Shown: positions 13,028 to 14,230 of the stretch, in pieces
Numbering within the stretch: the stretch's first letter is position 1
Layout of the letters: each line of letters opens with the position of its first letter
Position numbers and translations under genes: made by a program
NCBI GenBank assembly: GCA_900552425.1
Contig: URZR01000030.1
Coordinates: forward strand, 1-14,230
DNA length: 14,230 nucleotides
Direction of reading: 5' to 3'
DNA from: an uncultured Collinsella sp.
GTDB lineage: Bacteria > Actinomycetota > Coriobacteriia > Coriobacteriales > Coriobacteriaceae
The notes under the pieces: generated by a model
What the model was told of the DNA's origin: nothing
The model's input: the letters and a program-made list of their open reading frames with translations, nothing else
Database searches by the model: none

Positions 13028-14110
13028 ATGCGCACAATTGGAATGAGCGACTATACCGTCGGCGAAGACTGCTTTGACGAGCTGCCCGGCGCGCTGGCCG
13101 AGTACGGAGCGACCAAGGTCGCGATCATCGGTGGCAAGCGGGCACTGGCCGCAGCACTTCCCGGTATCGAAGCTGCGCTGGCAGGTACCGACGTCGAGAT
13201 TCTGGAGACGCGCGTCTACGGTACCAACAGTACGCGCGCCAATATCGCCAAGGTCGTAAACTCCCCCGCCTGCCAGGAAGCCGACGTGCTCATTGCCTGC
13301 GGCGGCGGCAAGGCACTCGACACCGTCAAGACGGCGGCCATCGAGCTCAAGAAGATCGTCTTTACCGTGCCGACGATCTGCTCCAACTGCTCGGCCGCGA
13401 CCGCCATTGCCGTTGTCTACAACGACGACGGCTCGCTCGAGGGCTATTCGTACCCCAACCGCCCCGCGCACATCTTCATCAACCCCAAGATCATCGCCGA
13501 GGCGCCAGCGGAGTACTTCTGGGCCGGCGTGGGTGATGCCCTGTCCAAGCAGTCCGAGGTCGAGTACGCCACGAGCGCCGGCAACCTGGAGCACACCGCC
13601 GGTCTTGGTCTGGCACTCGCCCACACCTGCTCCGAGCCGCTGTTTACCTATGGCGTCCAGGGTCTTGAGGATGTGCGCCAGGATCTGTCGACCGAAGCCG
13701 TCAAGCAGATCGCACTCGATATCGTGGTCAACACGGGCTACGTCTCCAACCTGACCAACCAAAACGATTACTACTACAACTCGAGCGTGGCGCATGCGTT
13801 CTACAACGCCACGTGCAGCATTCCGCGCGAGGGCTCCTACCTTCATGGCGAGGTCGTGAGCCTGGGCGTACTGGTGCTGTTTGCCTATACGGGCGATACC
13901 GAGAACCTTGAGCGCTACGCCGCCTTTAACAAGCAGATGGGGCTGCCCGTGACGCTTGAGCAGGTCGGGCTTTCCGAGGCCGACATCCCTGCCCTGTGCG
14001 AATATGCGCACGCCACCAACGAATGGAAGCAAGGAAACCCCGAGCCCTTCACCGACGAGAAATTCGCCGCCGCCATCAAGGCCGCCAACGCCTACGGCCA
14101 CAAGCTCTAG
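13028..14110 (+). CDS. Iron-containing alcohol dehydrogenase family protein (GldA/YbdH-like)
   Basis: This 360-residue NAD(P)-dependent oxidoreductase belongs to the group III metal-dependent alcohol dehydrogenase/glycerol dehydrogenase superfamily. The nucleotide-binding motif GGGKALDT is at 92-99. The expected metal ligands are Asp170 (AGVGDALSK), His256 (SVAHAFYN) and His273 (YLHGEVVSLG), closely matching the Asp-His-His set of glycerol dehydrogenases. VPTICSNCSAATAIAVVYND (114-133) resembles the corresponding stretch of E. coli YbdH/HcxA, a 2-oxoacid/hydroxy acid dehydrogenase, so the substrate could be glycerol, a hydroxy acid or another alcohol. The ATG at 13028 has GAAAGAAGG 5 bases upstream; an upstream in-frame GTG at 12968 lacks such a site. 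It is the only plus-strand gene, apparently monocistronic, diverging from ileS and followed by two terminators. Confidence 0.9.
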   Translation: MRTIGMSDYTVGEDCFDELPGALAEYGATKVAIIGGKRALAAALPGIEAALAGTDVEILETRVYGTNSTRANIAKVVNSPACQEADVLIACGGGKALDTVKTAAIELKKIVFTVPTICSNCSAATAIAVVYNDDGSLEGYSYPNRPAHIFINPKIIAEAPAEYFWAGVGDALSKQSEVEYATSAGNLEHTAGLGLALAHTCSEPLFTYGVQGLEDVRQDLSTEAVKQIALDIVVNTGYVSNLTNQNDYYYNSSVAHAFYNATCSIPREGSYLHGEVVSLGVLVLFAYTGDTENLERYAAFNKQMGLPVTLEQVGLSEADIPALCEYAHATNEWKQGNPEPFTDEKFAAAIKAANAYGHKL

Positions 14111-14119
14111 GACTGGCCC

Positions 14120-14161
14120 AAAACCACCACAAAGGGACAGGCACCTTTGTGGTGGTTTTTT
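14120..14161 (+). terminator. Rho-independent terminator after the dehydrogenase gene; copy 2 of a dispersed hairpin
   Basis: A perfect 16-bp stem (14120-14135 with 14144-14159) has the 8-base loop GACAGGCA and ends in six T. It starts nine bases after the stop codon. Both arms are identical to the hairpin after the glycosyltransferase gene (6464-6503), and the loop differs by a single base deletion. Confidence 0.92.
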
Positions 14162-14180
14162 ATTGCTCCAGCATTCAGTT

Positions 14181-14228
14181 CGTACTCGAACCCGATTCTT
14201 TACGAGAAAGGGTTCGGGTACGTTTTTT
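14181..14228 (+). terminator. Second, tandem terminator-like hairpin
   Basis: CGTACTCGAACCC (14181-14193) pairs with 14210-14222 over 13 bp with one T-G wobble. The inner loop can add a TTCT/AGAA helix. Six T follow at 14223-14228, so it is oriented for plus-strand transcripts. It may back up the first terminator or belong to a short transcript in between. The window ends two bases later. Confidence 0.8.
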
Positions 14229-14230
14229 GT

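Noticed and set aside
12887..14101. A 404-codon minus-strand open frame antisense to the dehydrogenase gene
   Set aside because: The plus-strand frame has the complete set of family motifs and a Shine-Dalgarno site; the antisense product has Val/Gly/Leu-rich composition without recognisable domains.

Overview
The window looks like chromosomal DNA from a Collinsella-like member of the Coriobacteriia (Actinomycetota). This rests on the fairly high GC content, the protein style (for example the IleRS N-terminus) and the gene mix, and is an inference, not a database result. Eleven genes run on the minus strand. One gene (13028-14110) runs on the plus strand and diverges from ileS. All genes look intact, and I see no prophage, IS, CRISPR, tRNA or rRNA.

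Layout in minus-strand transcription order. A T-box leader (about 12882-12585) precedes ileS (12541-9743). A hairpin-rich spacer (9742-9503) follows, then lspA and an RluA-family pseudouridine synthase that overlap as TAATG. Next come a membrane GT2 glycosyltransferase (7807-6512) and a terminator hairpin (6503-6464). After it lie a small A24 prepilin-type peptidase, an HD-domain dGTPase-like protein and the clamp-loader-like AAA+ ATPase rarA, separated by short gaps. Last is a tight four-gene unit (3225-63): a membrane-anchored DUF948-like coiled-coil protein, an RsbW-fold anti-sigma-like protein, a SigB/SigF-type sigma factor and an AI-2E family (PerM-type) membrane protein. Their junctions are an 8-base overlap, a 1-base gap and an ATGA overlap. 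On the plus strand, an iron-containing alcohol dehydrogenase/GldA-like gene ends in two consecutive terminator hairpins.

How the parts work together. The ileS leader can be folded by hand into a class I T-box with an AUC (Ile) specifier, an antiterminator and a mutually exclusive rho-independent terminator. IleRS synthesis is therefore probably induced by uncharged tRNA-Ile. The last four genes look like a general-stress or envelope-stress module: a sigma factor coupled to a putative anti-sigma partner and a membrane protein.

The best leads for something undescribed are: (1) the RsbW-like protein has lost the visible ATP-binding boxes of the kinase and sits beside a DUF948-like membrane protein, with no RsbV-like antagonist in view; (2) the ileS T-box bulge reads UGGUUAA instead of the usual UGGNACC; (3) a 99-nt rod-shaped inverted-repeat element lies between ileS and lspA; (4) two nearly identical terminator hairpins conserve their loop sequence and their orientation relative to transcription at distant sites. 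Most of the window is otherwise ordinary housekeeping sequence.
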